Shown here in pieces: positions 34,691 through 42,970 of a stretch of 64,000 nucleotides of DNA (positions are counted from its first letter, which is position 1; each line of letters begins with the position of its first letter). Source of the DNA: Negativicoccus succinicivorans. Its GTDB lineage: Bacteria; Bacillota; Negativicutes; Veillonellales; Negativicoccaceae. A program made the translations under genes and the position numbers. The stretch lies in contig NZ_JAHAJN010000002.1 of assembly GCF_018372215.1 (NCBI RefSeq), positions 62,001 through 126,000 of the forward strand. The letters run 5' to 3'. A model generated the notes under the pieces. That model worked only from the letters and a program-made list of their open reading frames with translations, did not search any database and was not told the DNA's origin.

Positions 34691-35638
34691 TTACTGCTTG
34701 TAGTGAATCACCAAGTGGCGATTGTCCAGTTCGCCCTCACTCTTCGTGTAGACGTCCGGATCATCTTGCAATGTCAGATGAATAATTTTGCGTTCATACG
34801 CATTCATCGGTTCCAACACCAAGGGGCGTTGATTGCGTTTGACACGGTCCGCCATGCGGATCGCCAGCGATTCCAGCGTCGCTTGCCGACGCTCGCGGTA
34901 ATCTTCCACGTCGAGCATGACGAAATACCGACCGCGGCCGCTCTGATTGGCCGCTAAATTGGTCAGATACTGCAACGAGTCCAACGTTTTGCCGTGTTTA
35001 CCGATCAAAACGCCCAACCCGCGCCCGTGCAATTGTAATAAAATGCGTTCCGCAGTCATTCGCTTTTCGATCATCACATCGAGTCCCATCGCATCGGTGA
35101 CGGATTGTAAAAAGGCTTTAGCGCGCTGCGCCGTTTCCGCTTGTTCTTCCGCCGAAAATGCGCTTTGGGAACGAGTATTTGTCACCGCTTCAGTCGCCAC
35201 CGCGCCGGTATCCGCTACATGCGCCGTGGCGTCCGCTGCCGCCTCCGGACGCAGCGTTTCTTCCGCCGCTTGCGTTTCCTGCTCAACAACGGTCGCCGGT
35301 GTTTCAATAATCGGTTCTTCGTTTTGCACTTCGATACCGGTAGCGTCTTCAAGACCCGCGGACATTTTGGCCTGGCGCTTCGAAGCTTCCGTCAATTCTT
35401 CGCGCGGTACGATATAATCCGCTTTCGCAGTCTCTTTATCAACTTCCGATTCCGTCAGCTCACCATACAATTTGGTAACCAGGATGCGCGCCTCTTTGGC
35501 GCCGATACCGAAGATACCCTTTGACCCTTCCGACAGTACATCTACATTCACTTCACCGCGCGTGACTTGCAGCTCTGCTAATGCTTTCGCGGTAGCGTCT
35601 TCCACGGTTTTGCCCGTAAACTCGATTGGATGGCTCAT
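34691..35638 (-). CDS. jag: RNA-binding protein Jag/KhpB (Jag_N-KH-R3H)
   Basis: This 315-residue protein, cytosolic by sequence, has an N-terminal Jag domain (IEFTGKTVEDATAKALAEL, GSKGIFGIGAKEARI). A long acidic, Ala/Glu-rich linker (about 85-165) follows, then a KH domain with LLQLHGRGLGVLIGKHGKTLDSLQYLTN. The C-terminal R3H domain has RRQATLESLAIRMADRV and EPMNAYERKIIHLTLQDD. The KhpB family binds many RNAs and affects cell elongation. The start overlaps the yidC stop (ATGA). Confidence 0.95.
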   Translation of the reverse strand: MSHPIEFTGKTVEDATAKALAELQVTRGEVNVDVLSEGSKGIFGIGAKEARILVTKLYGELTESEVDKETAKADYIVPREELTEASKRQAKMSAGLEDATGIEVQNEEPIIETPATVVEQETQAAEETLRPEAAADATAHVADTGAVATEAVTNTRSQSAFSAEEQAETAQRAKAFLQSVTDAMGLDVMIEKRMTAERILLQLHGRGLGVLIGKHGKTLDSLQYLTNLAANQSGRGRYFVMLDVEDYRERRQATLESLAIRMADRVKRNQRPLVLEPMNAYERKIIHLTLQDDPDVYTKSEGELDNRHLVIHYKQ

Positions 35639-36321
35639 TTGACACCTGCTCCCTTCGGCTTTTCACGAAACATGATAAACTGTTGCGCCATCTGGAATAA
35701 ATTGGAAACTACCCAATAAACAACCAGACCGCTCGGAAAACTTAAGCTGATGTAGCCGATGAAAAGCGGCATAAAGACCAGCATGATTTTTTGCTGCTGC
35801 GCCGCCATAGAACCCGCCGAATTGTTGCTGCTCATCGTTTGCTTTTGCATGATGAACGTCGACAGCGCGGACAGAACCGGTAAAACATAGTACGGATCGG
35901 TCGCGCCCAGGCTCGGCAGCCATAAGAAGCTGATATATTCGGGATCGTATTGATAACTGCGCAACGCGTAGAAAATCGAAATCAAAAACGGCATCTGAAT
36001 CAGCATCGGCAGGCAGCCCGACAGCGGATTGACACCCATCTCCTGATACATCTTCGTCATTTCCATTTGAATCCGTTGCGGATCCCCTTTATATTTCTTT
36101 TGAATCTCCTGAAGGCGCGGCTGCATTTCCTGCATGCTCTTCATCGAGCGGATCTGCTTAATCGCCAACGGCAAAAGCAGCACGCGAATCAGAATCGTCA
36201 TTACTATAATTGCGATCCCGTAACTCGGGAATCCCGCCATCTGCGTCAATTGGTAGCAAAACGACAAGAAATGCTGCATGATTGACGCCAAAAAATCAAT
36301 GGCATCACTGAATATACTCAC
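35635..36321 (-). CDS. yidC: Membrane protein insertase YidC/OxaI
   Basis: This 228-residue insertase is of the short Gram-positive-type core without a large periplasmic domain. It has five hydrophobic segments, a cytoplasmic hairpin [43 protein letters not shown], and the terminal segment [17 protein letters not shown]. The hydrophilic-groove Arg is seen in [10 protein letters not shown]. It has no lipobox, unlike SpoIIIJ of Bacillus. GTG 36321 is behind AAAGGAGGAACCGA. Confidence 0.95.
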   Translation of the reverse strand: MSIFSDAIDFLASIMQHFLSFCYQLTQMAGFPSYGIAIIVMTILIRVLLLPLAIKQIRSMKSMQEMQPRLQEIQKKYKGDPQRIQMEMTKMYQEMGVNPLSGCLPMLIQMPFLISIFYALRSYQYDPEYISFLWLPSLGATDPYYVLPVLSALSTFIMQKQTMSSNNSAGSMAAQQQKIMLVFMPLFIGYISLSFPSGLVVYWVVSNLFQMAQQFIMFREKPKGAGVK

Positions 36322-36562
36322 TCGGTTCCTCCTTTAAGGATGCGCGGGCAGGCGGTACAGGATCATAGCCTCCCGAATGCAAGGGATGACACTTCAGCAG
36401 GCGTCGCAACGCCAGCCAACTTCCTTGCAGGGGTCCGAAGCGTAATATCGCTTCGCGGGCATAAATGCTGCACGTCGGATAAAACCGACACGTCGGCGGT
36501 TTCAACGGTGAAAGAAAGCGACGGTAAAAGTCGATTATACCGATTAAGATACGCGTCAGCAT
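36305..36562 (-). CDS. yidD: Membrane protein insertion efficiency factor YidD
   Basis: This 85-residue YidD has the family signature [21 protein letters not shown] (cores [11 protein letters not shown] and YAREAI), three conserved Cys (with [14 protein letters not shown]), and an amphipathic N-terminal helix. It overlaps rnpA by seven bases and yidC by 17, so all three are coupled. Confidence 0.95.
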   Translation of the reverse strand: MLTRILIGIIDFYRRFLSPLKPPTCRFYPTCSIYAREAILRFGPLQGSWLALRRLLKCHPLHSGGYDPVPPARASLKEEPSEYIQ

Positions 36563-36903
36563 TGCAAAAGTTTCGCCCTTCTGAGCACAAATAATAAATC
36601 CCGCTCCGCTTCCGCGTATGACGCTTGCGCCAATCGCTTGCGTCCCACCAGAACCAGGTGATAGCCCGGTTTCAGCTGCGGCCGATGCAGGCGATACGCT
36701 TCGCGAAGCAAACGGCGCGCACGATTTCGCGCGACCGCATTTCCTACCTTTTTGCCGGTGACAAAGCCGACCCGGGTGGGTTCGCCCTGTCGCGGCAGCA
36801 CATACAGTACCAGACGATTGGCAATCACGGCACGACCGTGTTGGTAGACACGCCGGTACTCATGGCCCTGCGTAATTCGATCCCCTTTTTTCAATTCGTG
36901 CAT
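36556..36903 (-). CDS. rnpA: Ribonuclease P protein component RnpA
   Basis: This 115-residue basic protein is a cofactor of the RNase P ribozyme in tRNA 5'-end maturation. It has the signature [28 protein letters not shown]. The start is ATG 36903 behind AAGGGACGG. A 16-bp perfect inverted repeat separates it from rpmH. The start choice is clear because the repeat ends 20 bases upstream. Confidence 0.96.
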   Translation of the reverse strand: MHELKKGDRITQGHEYRRVYQHGRAVIANRLVLYVLPRQGEPTRVGFVTGKKVGNAVARNRARRLLREAYRLHRPQLKPGYHLVLVGRKRLAQASYAEAERDLLFVLRRAKLLQC

Positions 36904-36922
36904 GACAACCGTCCCTTATGTA

Positions 36923-36956
36923 TACAAAGAACTTGGCCGAGGCCAAGTTCTTTGTA
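36923..36956. repeat. Perfect 16-bp inverted repeat between rpmH and rnpA
   Basis: TACAAAGAACTTGGCC (36923-36938) and its exact complement (36941-36956) are separated by only GA. In the rpmH-rnpA transcript this would form a very stable hairpin. No T run follows on the minus strand, so processing or partial attenuation is more likely than a full terminator. It would set the high rpmH to low rnpA ratio (inference). Confidence 0.85.
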
Positions 36957-36967
36957 TCGCCTCTCGC

Positions 36968-37102
36968 TTAGGCGGATAATTTTTTTCTGCCTTTCAATCT
37001 TCTTCTTTTTAAGACCATGCGGCCGCCTTTAGTTTTCATGCGTTCCCGAAAACCGTGGGTACGTTTGCGCCAAAGCACACTCGGTTGATACGTCCGTTTC
37101 AT
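36968..37102 (-). CDS. rpmH: 50S ribosomal protein L34
   Basis: This is a 44-residue basic protein. [22 protein letters not shown] and the following [21 protein letters not shown] are the family consensus over its full length. ATG 37102 follows AGAAGGAGGTGCAGAC. It is the first gene of the leftward block from the origin and has a perfect-consensus promoter. Confidence 0.98.
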   Translation of the reverse strand: MKRTYQPSVLWRKRTHGFRERMKTKGGRMVLKRRRLKGRKKLSA

Positions 37103-37154
37103 GTCTGCACCTCCTTCTAGCATTAGGTGAATCAGTTCATACCATAACAAAGTA

Positions 37155-37183
37155 ATTATATTGAAAAAGTTGGTCACTGTCAA
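37155..37183 (-). promoter_or_regulatory. rpmH promoter, consensus sigma-70/A
   Basis: On the minus strand TTGACA (37178-37183), a 17-base spacer and TATAAT (37155-37160) are all perfect matches. The leader to rpmH is about 45 bases. Confidence 0.9.
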
Positions 37184-37277
37184 TCAATAGGCTTGTCATT
37201 GTCCAAAAAAGGCTTTATTTTTTTAATGTATATAAAAAGTGATTTCAGTAAAATTTTTATTTTTCTTTATTTTCCAC

Positions 37278-37305
37278 TTGAAGTGTTGCCTGCCTGTGCT
37301 ATAAT
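37278..37305 (+). promoter_or_regulatory. brnQ promoter
   Basis: TTGAAG (37278-37283) lies 16 bases before TATAAT (37300-37305), with the TGC extension in front of the -10. It is located 30 bases before the brnQ start. The AT-rich gap 37184-37277 between this and the divergent rpmH promoter shows nothing else. Confidence 0.7.
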
Positions 37306-37335
37306 TAGTGAAATATCTATTAAGGGGTGATGAAA

Positions 37336-38676
37336 ATGCGAGGACAGACCATTTCTCGCTCTGCCTATGTATCCATAGGCCTCATGTTATTTGCATTATT
37401 TTTCGGAGCGGGAAACTTGATTTTCCCGGCCTCTCTGGGACAAAATGCCGGCTTGAATTTTCCGGAAGCGATTCTGGGCTTTTTAGTTACCGGCGTCGGT
37501 CTGCCTTTGTTGGGCGTTATGGCCATCGGCTACTCCGGCAGTCGCGACCTGCAGGATCTTTCGTCGCGTGTCCATCCTGTCTTCGGTCTTTTATTTACGA
37601 TTTTATTGTACCTGACGATTGGACCGTTTTTCGCCATCCCGCGTACGGGAACGGTATCGTATGAAATCGGCATCAAACCGTTTTTGGGCGCAGGCACGGG
37701 CAATTTGGAATTATCGATTTTTCTCGCCGTGTTCTTCGGTATTTCGTGGTGGTTCTCCATTTCACCGGCCAAGCTCGTTTCGCGTATCGGTAAAGTATTG
37801 ACGCCGCTCTTACTTTTATTCCTCGGCATACTGATCGTGAAGTCCCTTCTCTCGCCGATCGGACCGATGCAGGCTCCGACGCCGACATACGCTACTTCCG
37901 GTCTGGCGTTTACGCAGGGCTTCCTGGACGGTTACAACACGATGGATGCGTTGGCGTCCTTGGTCTTCGGGATCATCATCGTCAAATCCGTCAAACAGTA
38001 CGGCGCGGAATTTGAACGTGATATCGCGGCGGCTACGTTTAAATCCGGCTTGATTGCCGCGATCTGCCTGGGCGTTGTCTACGTCTTTATCGGCAACATC
38101 GGGGCGACCAGCGTCACCGGCATCGGCATGCAGGAAACAGGCGCGCCGGTTCTCTCGCTTTCGACGCAATTTTACTTTGGCGATCCGGGCGCATTCATTT
38201 TGGCTATCATCGTCATCTTGGCGTGTCTGACGACAAGCATCGGTTTGATTACGTCCTGCTCGACGTATTTCAACGAATTGGTACCGGCGCTTTCGTATCG
38301 CGTGTGGGTGAGCATCTTCTCCGTATTCTCCGCGGTAATCGGCATGTTTGGTTTGTCGACGATCATTTCCGCGGCGATTCCGGTGCTGATGTTCCTGTAT
38401 CCCTTGACGATGGTTATGATGTCGCTGACGTTTTTGGCACCGCTTTTTGACAATCGCCAAGCGGGCTACTTTATTACCCAACTCTTTACATTGGTTCCAG
38501 CGCTCTATGACGGGTTGCGTACCGCCGGTTTTGAAATGCCGGCTCTCACGCACTGGATGGAAGCGAATTTACCGTTATTCGGTTATGGTTTGGGCTGGGT
38601 ATCGTTTGCAGTCGTCGGCTTCATTCTGGCGCTCTGCTATGTGAAATTCGTAAAAAAAGCACCGACAACTGTCTAG
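37336..38676 (+). CDS. brnQ: Branched-chain amino acid:cation symporter BrnQ (LIVCS family)
   Basis: This 446-residue permease of about 12 membrane segments takes up Leu, Ile and Val with Na+ or H+. Signature segments are ALFFGAGNLIFPASLGQNAG near the N-terminus, TIGPFFAIPRTGTVSYEIGI, NTMDALASLVFGIIIV, and ACLTTSIGLITSCSTYFNEL. ATG 37336 was chosen because AAGGGG lies eight bases before it; an ATG at 37330 and a GTG at 37327 are too close. It is a plus-strand gene just left of dnaA and is followed by its own terminator. It complements the Liv ABC importer at 20-26 kb. Confidence 0.96.
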   Translation: MRGQTISRSAYVSIGLMLFALFFGAGNLIFPASLGQNAGLNFPEAILGFLVTGVGLPLLGVMAIGYSGSRDLQDLSSRVHPVFGLLFTILLYLTIGPFFAIPRTGTVSYEIGIKPFLGAGTGNLELSIFLAVFFGISWWFSISPAKLVSRIGKVLTPLLLLFLGILIVKSLLSPIGPMQAPTPTYATSGLAFTQGFLDGYNTMDALASLVFGIIIVKSVKQYGAEFERDIAAATFKSGLIAAICLGVVYVFIGNIGATSVTGIGMQETGAPVLSLSTQFYFGDPGAFILAIIVILACLTTSIGLITSCSTYFNELVPALSYRVWVSIFSVFSAVIGMFGLSTIISAAIPVLMFLYPLTMVMMSLTFLAPLFDNRQAGYFITQLFTLVPALYDGLRTAGFEMPALTHWMEANLPLFGYGLGWVSFAVVGFILALCYVKFVKKAPTTV

Positions 38677-38682
38677 TCGATA

Positions 38683-38715
38683 AAAAACCGGTCGGAAACT
38701 TTCCGGCCGGTTTTT
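38683..38715 (+). terminator. Terminator after brnQ
   Basis: Hairpin AAAACCGG-T-CGGAAA paired with TTTCCG-G-CCGGTTTTT (one mismatch) ends in TTTTTG, seven bases after the brnQ stop. Confidence 0.85.
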
Positions 38716-38736
38716 GTGTGCTCTATTTTAAAATCG

Positions 38737-38804
38737 GTGGATATCTGCTAAAATAAAGACACATTTACACGGAGTTGTCCACCAACTTATCCTCATTGTC
38801 CACA
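38737..38804. promoter_or_regulatory. DnaA boxes upstream of dnaA (incAB-like) and probable dnaA promoter
   Basis: Box-like 9-mers are TTGTCCACC (38775-38783), TTATCCTCA (38787-38795) and TTGTCCACA (38796-38804), with GGTGGATAT on the other strand near 38737. An extended -10, TGCTAAAAT (38746-38754), sits between them. This is the arrangement expected for DnaA autoregulation and for the upstream half of a bipartite origin. Confidence 0.7.
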
Positions 38805-38866
38805 GCATTAAACCCTTGTTTTACAATACTTTTACTTTTATTTCCACCATTTTCACGGAGAATTTT

Positions 38867-40339
38867 ATGACCGATATTTTTGACTTTTGGGAAGCCGTAC
38901 TTGCCCGACTGGGCGAACGGATTTCCCCGGAGATGTTGAACTGGCTCATGTCGCATGTCTTGCCGCTGACATTAACGGAAGACACATTGACGGCGCAAGT
39001 GAGTAAACCGTTTTTAAAAATTTGGCTCGAAAAAAATCTCTTAAGCGATTTGCAGGCGACTGTCAACGAAGTGGCCGCACGGCCGCTTACATTGCAAATC
39101 ACCTTGCCCCAAGCGACGGACGTACCGATACCGCCGTTGCCGTCGACAAACACCACGGAAACTTTTACATTGCCCGAACCTCCGGTGCCGGTATTCCACA
39201 AACCGACACCAACCGGCGTGCAGGAAACCTCGCCGAGCACTACTCCGGCCGCCGCAGTACAAATCCCCGCAGCGCCGAAAAGTGAGTACAACTTCGGCAA
39301 GCATTCGATTCCCATCGATCCCGCTTGTACCTTTGATAATTTTATTGTTTCCAATTCCAATACTTTGGCGCGCAGCGCGGCATTCGCCGTCGCACAACAA
39401 CCGGCGCAATATCAAAACCCGTTGTTCATTTACGGGCCATCGGGACTCGGCAAGACCCACTTGATGCATGCCATTTGCAATTATGTGCGCGCCCACACGC
39501 CGGAAAAGAAATTTTTATTTCTCACGAGCGAAGATTTTACCAATGATTTCATTTCCGCTCTGACGCAAAAAGGAGTGGAGCACAACCGCGCCTTTCGGGA
39601 AAAATATCGTTCCGTCGATTATCTGCTCATCGATGACGTGCAATTTTTCGGGAAAAAAGACGGCACGCAGTTGGAGTTTTTTCACACGTTCAATGAACTA
39701 CTGAACAGTAAAAAACAAATCGTCATGACCTGCGACCGGTTACCGGAAAATATGGAGAAGGTCGAACAGCGACTGATTTCGCGTTTCCGCATGGGCCTGG
39801 TCGTCGAAATACAGCCGCCAGATTTTGAAATCCGCAGCGCCTATTTACAGAAAAAAGCAGCCGCCGCGGAAATTTCCATGCCGACGGATGTCGTATCGTT
39901 TCTCGCGGAAAATTTTACCGAAGATTTTCGGGAACTGGGTGGCGTATTTAATCGCATCGCCACATTACAGTCATTATCACCGGAACCGATTACGGTCGAG
40001 TGGGCACAGCAACAGCTGGCCGATATACTGCCGGCGGAACGCCGCATTATTTTGAATCCGGATATTATCATCAACGAAGTCGCAAGCTTTTATAAAATTC
40101 GCCGTGATAAACTCGTCGGCAAAACACGTCCGAAAAATATCGTTTTCCCGCGGCAAATCGCCATGTTCCTCTGCCGTGACATGTTGGATTTATCCTTTAA
40201 AGAAATCGCGGCGGCATTCAACAAAAATGACCACACGACCGTCATGCACGCTTACGACAAAATTTATAAAGAACTGCAAACCAATATCAAGCTGCAGGAA
40301 GAGATGCAACAGATCCGACAATTTCTGACCGGCGGATAA
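38867..40339 (+). CDS. dnaA: Chromosomal replication initiator protein DnaA
   Basis: This 490-residue AAA+ initiator has domain I (about 1-90; DFWEAVLARLGERISPEMLNWL) for self- and helicase contact and a Pro/Thr-rich linker domain II. Domain III has Walker A YGPSGLGKTHLMHAI, Walker B LLIDDVQFF, and sensor LISRFRMGLVVEI. Domain IV has FPRQIAMFLCRDMLDLSFKEIA and NKNDHTTVMHAYDKI (core DHTTVMHA) and binds DnaA boxes. ATG 38867 has CACGGAG nearby; the longer frame starts in the DnaA-box region. The protein initiates replication at the adjacent dnaA-dnaN gap. Confidence 0.98.
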   Translation: MTDIFDFWEAVLARLGERISPEMLNWLMSHVLPLTLTEDTLTAQVSKPFLKIWLEKNLLSDLQATVNEVAARPLTLQITLPQATDVPIPPLPSTNTTETFTLPEPPVPVFHKPTPTGVQETSPSTTPAAAVQIPAAPKSEYNFGKHSIPIDPACTFDNFIVSNSNTLARSAAFAVAQQPAQYQNPLFIYGPSGLGKTHLMHAICNYVRAHTPEKKFLFLTSEDFTNDFISALTQKGVEHNRAFREKYRSVDYLLIDDVQFFGKKDGTQLEFFHTFNELLNSKKQIVMTCDRLPENMEKVEQRLISRFRMGLVVEIQPPDFEIRSAYLQKKAAAAEISMPTDVVSFLAENFTEDFRELGGVFNRIATLQSLSPEPITVEWAQQQLADILPAERRIILNPDIIINEVASFYKIRRDKLVGKTRPKNIVFPRQIAMFLCRDMLDLSFKEIAAAFNKNDHTTVMHAYDKIYKELQTNIKLQEEMQQIRQFLTGG

Positions 40340-40363
40340 CAAGCGGATGAAGAGCGAAAATGA

Positions 40364-40528
40364 CGTGGATAATTCCGGATGTTATCCACTTTACCGGCAG
40401 GCATGATGGATAAGGAGCGCAATTTTATCTTTTATCCACCGACTTATTCACATCGATGCGAATAACATTTACAAGCTTTGACCGGATTATCCACTTTTCC
40501 ACCGCGTCTACTACTACTGCTATTATTT
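40364..40528. other. oriC: oriC core: DnaA-box array and DnaA-trio unwinding element
   Basis: Six DnaA boxes lie between dnaA and dnaN: CGTGGATAA (40364-40372, minus), TTATCCACT (40382-40390), GATGGATAA (40405-40413, minus), TTATCCACC (40432-40440), TTATTCACA (40444-40452) and TTATCCACT (40487-40495). The last is followed by a 12-base spacer (TTTCCACCGCGT) and then CTA CTA CTA CTG CTA TTA (40508-40525). On the other strand this reads as repeated 3'-GAT-5', the DnaA-trio that seeds strand opening in Bacillus. An AT-rich run follows. The element order matches the B. subtilis unwinding system. Confidence 0.9.
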
Positions 40529-40570
40529 AACTGTAAACAATCAAAACATCGCCATCGTAAGGAGGCCATC

Positions 40571-41680
40571 ATGAAATTATCGTTACCCACCCAAGCTTTA
40601 CAATCGGCATTGGATCAAGTAAGCCGTGCCGCCGCACCGAAAGTCGGTAATAATGCGTATGCGGGAATTTTATTAAGCGCTGCCGACAATATGTTGGAAA
40701 TACAGGCGACGGATTACCAGGTCAGTGTACGGGTCCGCACGCCAGCGACAGTCACCGAACCCGGTGAAACGGTCGTATTGGCCGCGTATTTGCCGGAATT
40801 GATCAAAAAGTTGCCGGCGGGCACGGTAGAAATCCAAAGTCAGACCGGCGCATCCACATTATTGATTCGTGCGGGGCGCAGTGAAAATGAAATGGTAACC
40901 GGCGTCGCGGGCGAATTTCCCCGTTTGGATGAATTGGATCATCCGCAACAATTCACGTTGCCGAGCGATCAGCTGCGCGATATGTATAGTCTGACGCAAT
41001 TCGCTGTCGCGGGTGACAACCAACGTCCGATTTTCAGCGGCATTTTGCTGGAGGCGGGGGAGAAAGCGGCGCGCATGGTCGCTACCGATACGCACCGGTT
41101 GGCATTGCGGGAAGTGGTGTTGGCGGATGCGTTGGCGCAGCCGGTGCGTTTGGTGATTCCCGAACGCGTGCTCGCCGATGTGGTGCGTTTGTTACCGACA
41201 AATGAACCGGTCGACGTGACGATTTCCTGGCACCGTGATTATGTCGCGTTCGAATTTGCGGGCGTATACTTCATGTCCAATTTGATCGCGGGTGAATTTC
41301 CTGATTATGAACGCGTGTTTCCGGCACGTTTTGATGCGAAGGCGATCATCGATCGGCGCGAATTTACCGCGGCATTGGAACGCGCAGCGTTAATTTCGCG
41401 CAACATGGCGTACAAAACCGTTACCTTAAAATGGGGCGACGGCAGTGTGGAAATCAGCGCGACGAGCGCCGAAGTGGGAAGCACGGAAGAAACATTACCG
41501 GTGAACTATGAGGGAGAAGCATTGGAAATCGTGTTCAACTGTTTCTACCTGCTCGATATTTTAAAACGTTCGACAGGCGATAAAATTACCCTACATATCC
41601 TGCAAAACGGACCGATGCTTGTGGAACAGGAAAACGATCCGGATTACCGCTATGTGGTCACGCCGATGCGAGGGCATTAA
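40571..41680 (+). CDS. dnaN: DNA polymerase III beta subunit (sliding clamp)
   Basis: This 369-residue clamp has three repeated clamp domains. Recognisable segments are MKLSLPTQALQSALDQVSRA, LPAGTVEIQ, the clamp-loop YSLTQFAVAGDNQRPIFSGILLE with VATDTHRLALRE, FNCFYLLDIL, and the C-terminal YRYVVTPMRGH, which forms the partner-binding pocket. ATG 40571 is behind TAAGGAGGCCATC. It holds the replicase on DNA and starts the dnaN-S4-recF-DUF721 cluster. Confidence 0.97.
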   Translation: MKLSLPTQALQSALDQVSRAAAPKVGNNAYAGILLSAADNMLEIQATDYQVSVRVRTPATVTEPGETVVLAAYLPELIKKLPAGTVEIQSQTGASTLLIRAGRSENEMVTGVAGEFPRLDELDHPQQFTLPSDQLRDMYSLTQFAVAGDNQRPIFSGILLEAGEKAARMVATDTHRLALREVVLADALAQPVRLVIPERVLADVVRLLPTNEPVDVTISWHRDYVAFEFAGVYFMSNLIAGEFPDYERVFPARFDAKAIIDRREFTAALERAALISRNMAYKTVTLKWGDGSVEISATSAEVGSTEETLPVNYEGEALEIVFNCFYLLDILKRSTGDKITLHILQNGPMLVEQENDPDYRYVVTPMRGH

Positions 41681-41681
41681 G

Positions 41682-41900
41682 ATGCGAGAAATTACGATTC
41701 ATACGTCTTTTATTGCGTTAAATGAACTGTTGAAACTCGCCGGCGTGGTCGGTTCGGGGGCGGAGGCGAAAGGATTGATCCGCAGCGGTGAAGTTTGGGT
41801 CAACGGCGAACCTTGCACCGTAGTTCGCAAAAAAATTACCGCCGATGATCGCGTCGATGTGCCCGATCAGGGAAGTTTCACGGTTGTGTCCGAAGTATGA
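41682..41900 (+). CDS. S4-domain RNA-binding protein (YaaA/RlbA type)
   Basis: This 72-residue protein is essentially one S4 domain. FIALNELLKLAGVVGSGAEAKGLI, then SGEVWVNGEPCTVVRKKI and VDVPDQGSFTVV, match the small conserved gene between dnaN and recF in Firmicutes (yaaA). Its ATG lies one base after the dnaN stop, and its own stop overlaps the recF start (ATGA). It is probably involved in ribosome assembly or RNA binding; the exact role is unsettled in the family. Confidence 0.92.
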   Translation: MREITIHTSFIALNELLKLAGVVGSGAEAKGLIRSGEVWVNGEPCTVVRKKITADDRVDVPDQGSFTVVSEV

Positions 41901-42970
41901 AAATCGCCACCGTTGCGGTGACGGATTTTCGCAGCTATGCGGAATATTCGCTGACGCTTTCCGCTCCGACGACATTGCTTTACGGCCCGAACGGTTGCGG
42001 CAAAACGAATCTTTTGGAAGCGATGTACTTGGCTTCCGTGGGAAAATCACCGCGCACGAGTCATGATCGGCTGATGATTCGGCACAACGCGGAGAGCGCC
42101 GCCGTTCGGGTCGATTTTACGCGCCATGAAGTAGCGCAAAAAATCCAAATCAATGTATATAAAAATAAACGCAAAGAAATGTGGATCAATGCGACGCCGG
42201 TTCGCCAAAAAGAATTGGTCGGGACATTGCATACCGTTTATTTCGGACCGGATGATTTGCAGTTGATCAAAGGCAGTCCGCAGGGGCGCCGCCGTTTTTT
42301 GGATTTGAGTTTGGCGCGGGCGAATTCGCTCTATTATGATGCGTTACTGCGTTACAATCGGATTTTGGCGCAACGCAATCAACTGCTGAAAGCGCAGCGG
42401 GCGGTGGATTTGGCACCGTGGGACGAGCAGCTGGCGACGCAGGCCGTCTATATTACCAACGCGAGAATGCAGGCGCTGGAGGAGTGGAATAGGCTGGTCG
42501 GACCGACTTCGCAAACCTGGTCGGCCGGAGATCTCAACGTGCATTTGAAATACCTGCGTTTCTATGCCAAATGTGAAGACATTTCCAAAGAGGAGTATTT
42601 ACATCTATATAAAGAAACGCTGGAACGTGATTTGAAAAGCGGTTTTACCTCCATCGGACCGCATCGTGCCGATGTGGTGTTTTACCATGAGGATAAAAAT
42701 TTGGCCGATTACGGATCGCAGGGCGAGCAGCGGCTCGCCATTTTGGCGTTAAAATTATCCGAGACCACGTATTTAAAAGAACATGTCGGCGAATTGCCCG
42801 TACTGTTGTTGGACGATGTCCTCAGCGAACTCGATGAGGAACGGCAACAGGAACTGTTACGCTGGACTGCCGACCGACAATTGCAATTGATCATGACCGC
42901 CGCGTATCGTCCGAACCGTTTGCCGGAACCGGTCGATATGCGTTGCTTGGAGAAATCCCATGGCGCATAA
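41897..42970 (+). CDS. recF: DNA replication and repair protein RecF
   Basis: This 357-residue SMC-like ATPase helps load RecA at gaps via RecOR. It has Walker A YGPNGCGKTNLLEAMY, QGRRRFLDL and YNRILAQRNQLLK in the middle, the signature GSQGEQRLAILALKL, and Walker B LLLDDVLSELDEERQ. ATG 41897 overlaps the S4 gene stop. The coding end overlaps the next gene by 11 bases. Confidence 0.96.
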   Translation: MKIATVAVTDFRSYAEYSLTLSAPTTLLYGPNGCGKTNLLEAMYLASVGKSPRTSHDRLMIRHNAESAAVRVDFTRHEVAQKIQINVYKNKRKEMWINATPVRQKELVGTLHTVYFGPDDLQLIKGSPQGRRRFLDLSLARANSLYYDALLRYNRILAQRNQLLKAQRAVDLAPWDEQLATQAVYITNARMQALEEWNRLVGPTSQTWSAGDLNVHLKYLRFYAKCEDISKEEYLHLYKETLERDLKSGFTSIGPHRADVVFYHEDKNLADYGSQGEQRLAILALKLSETTYLKEHVGELPVLLLDDVLSELDEERQQELLRWTADRQLQLIMTAAYRPNRLPEPVDMRCLEKSHGA

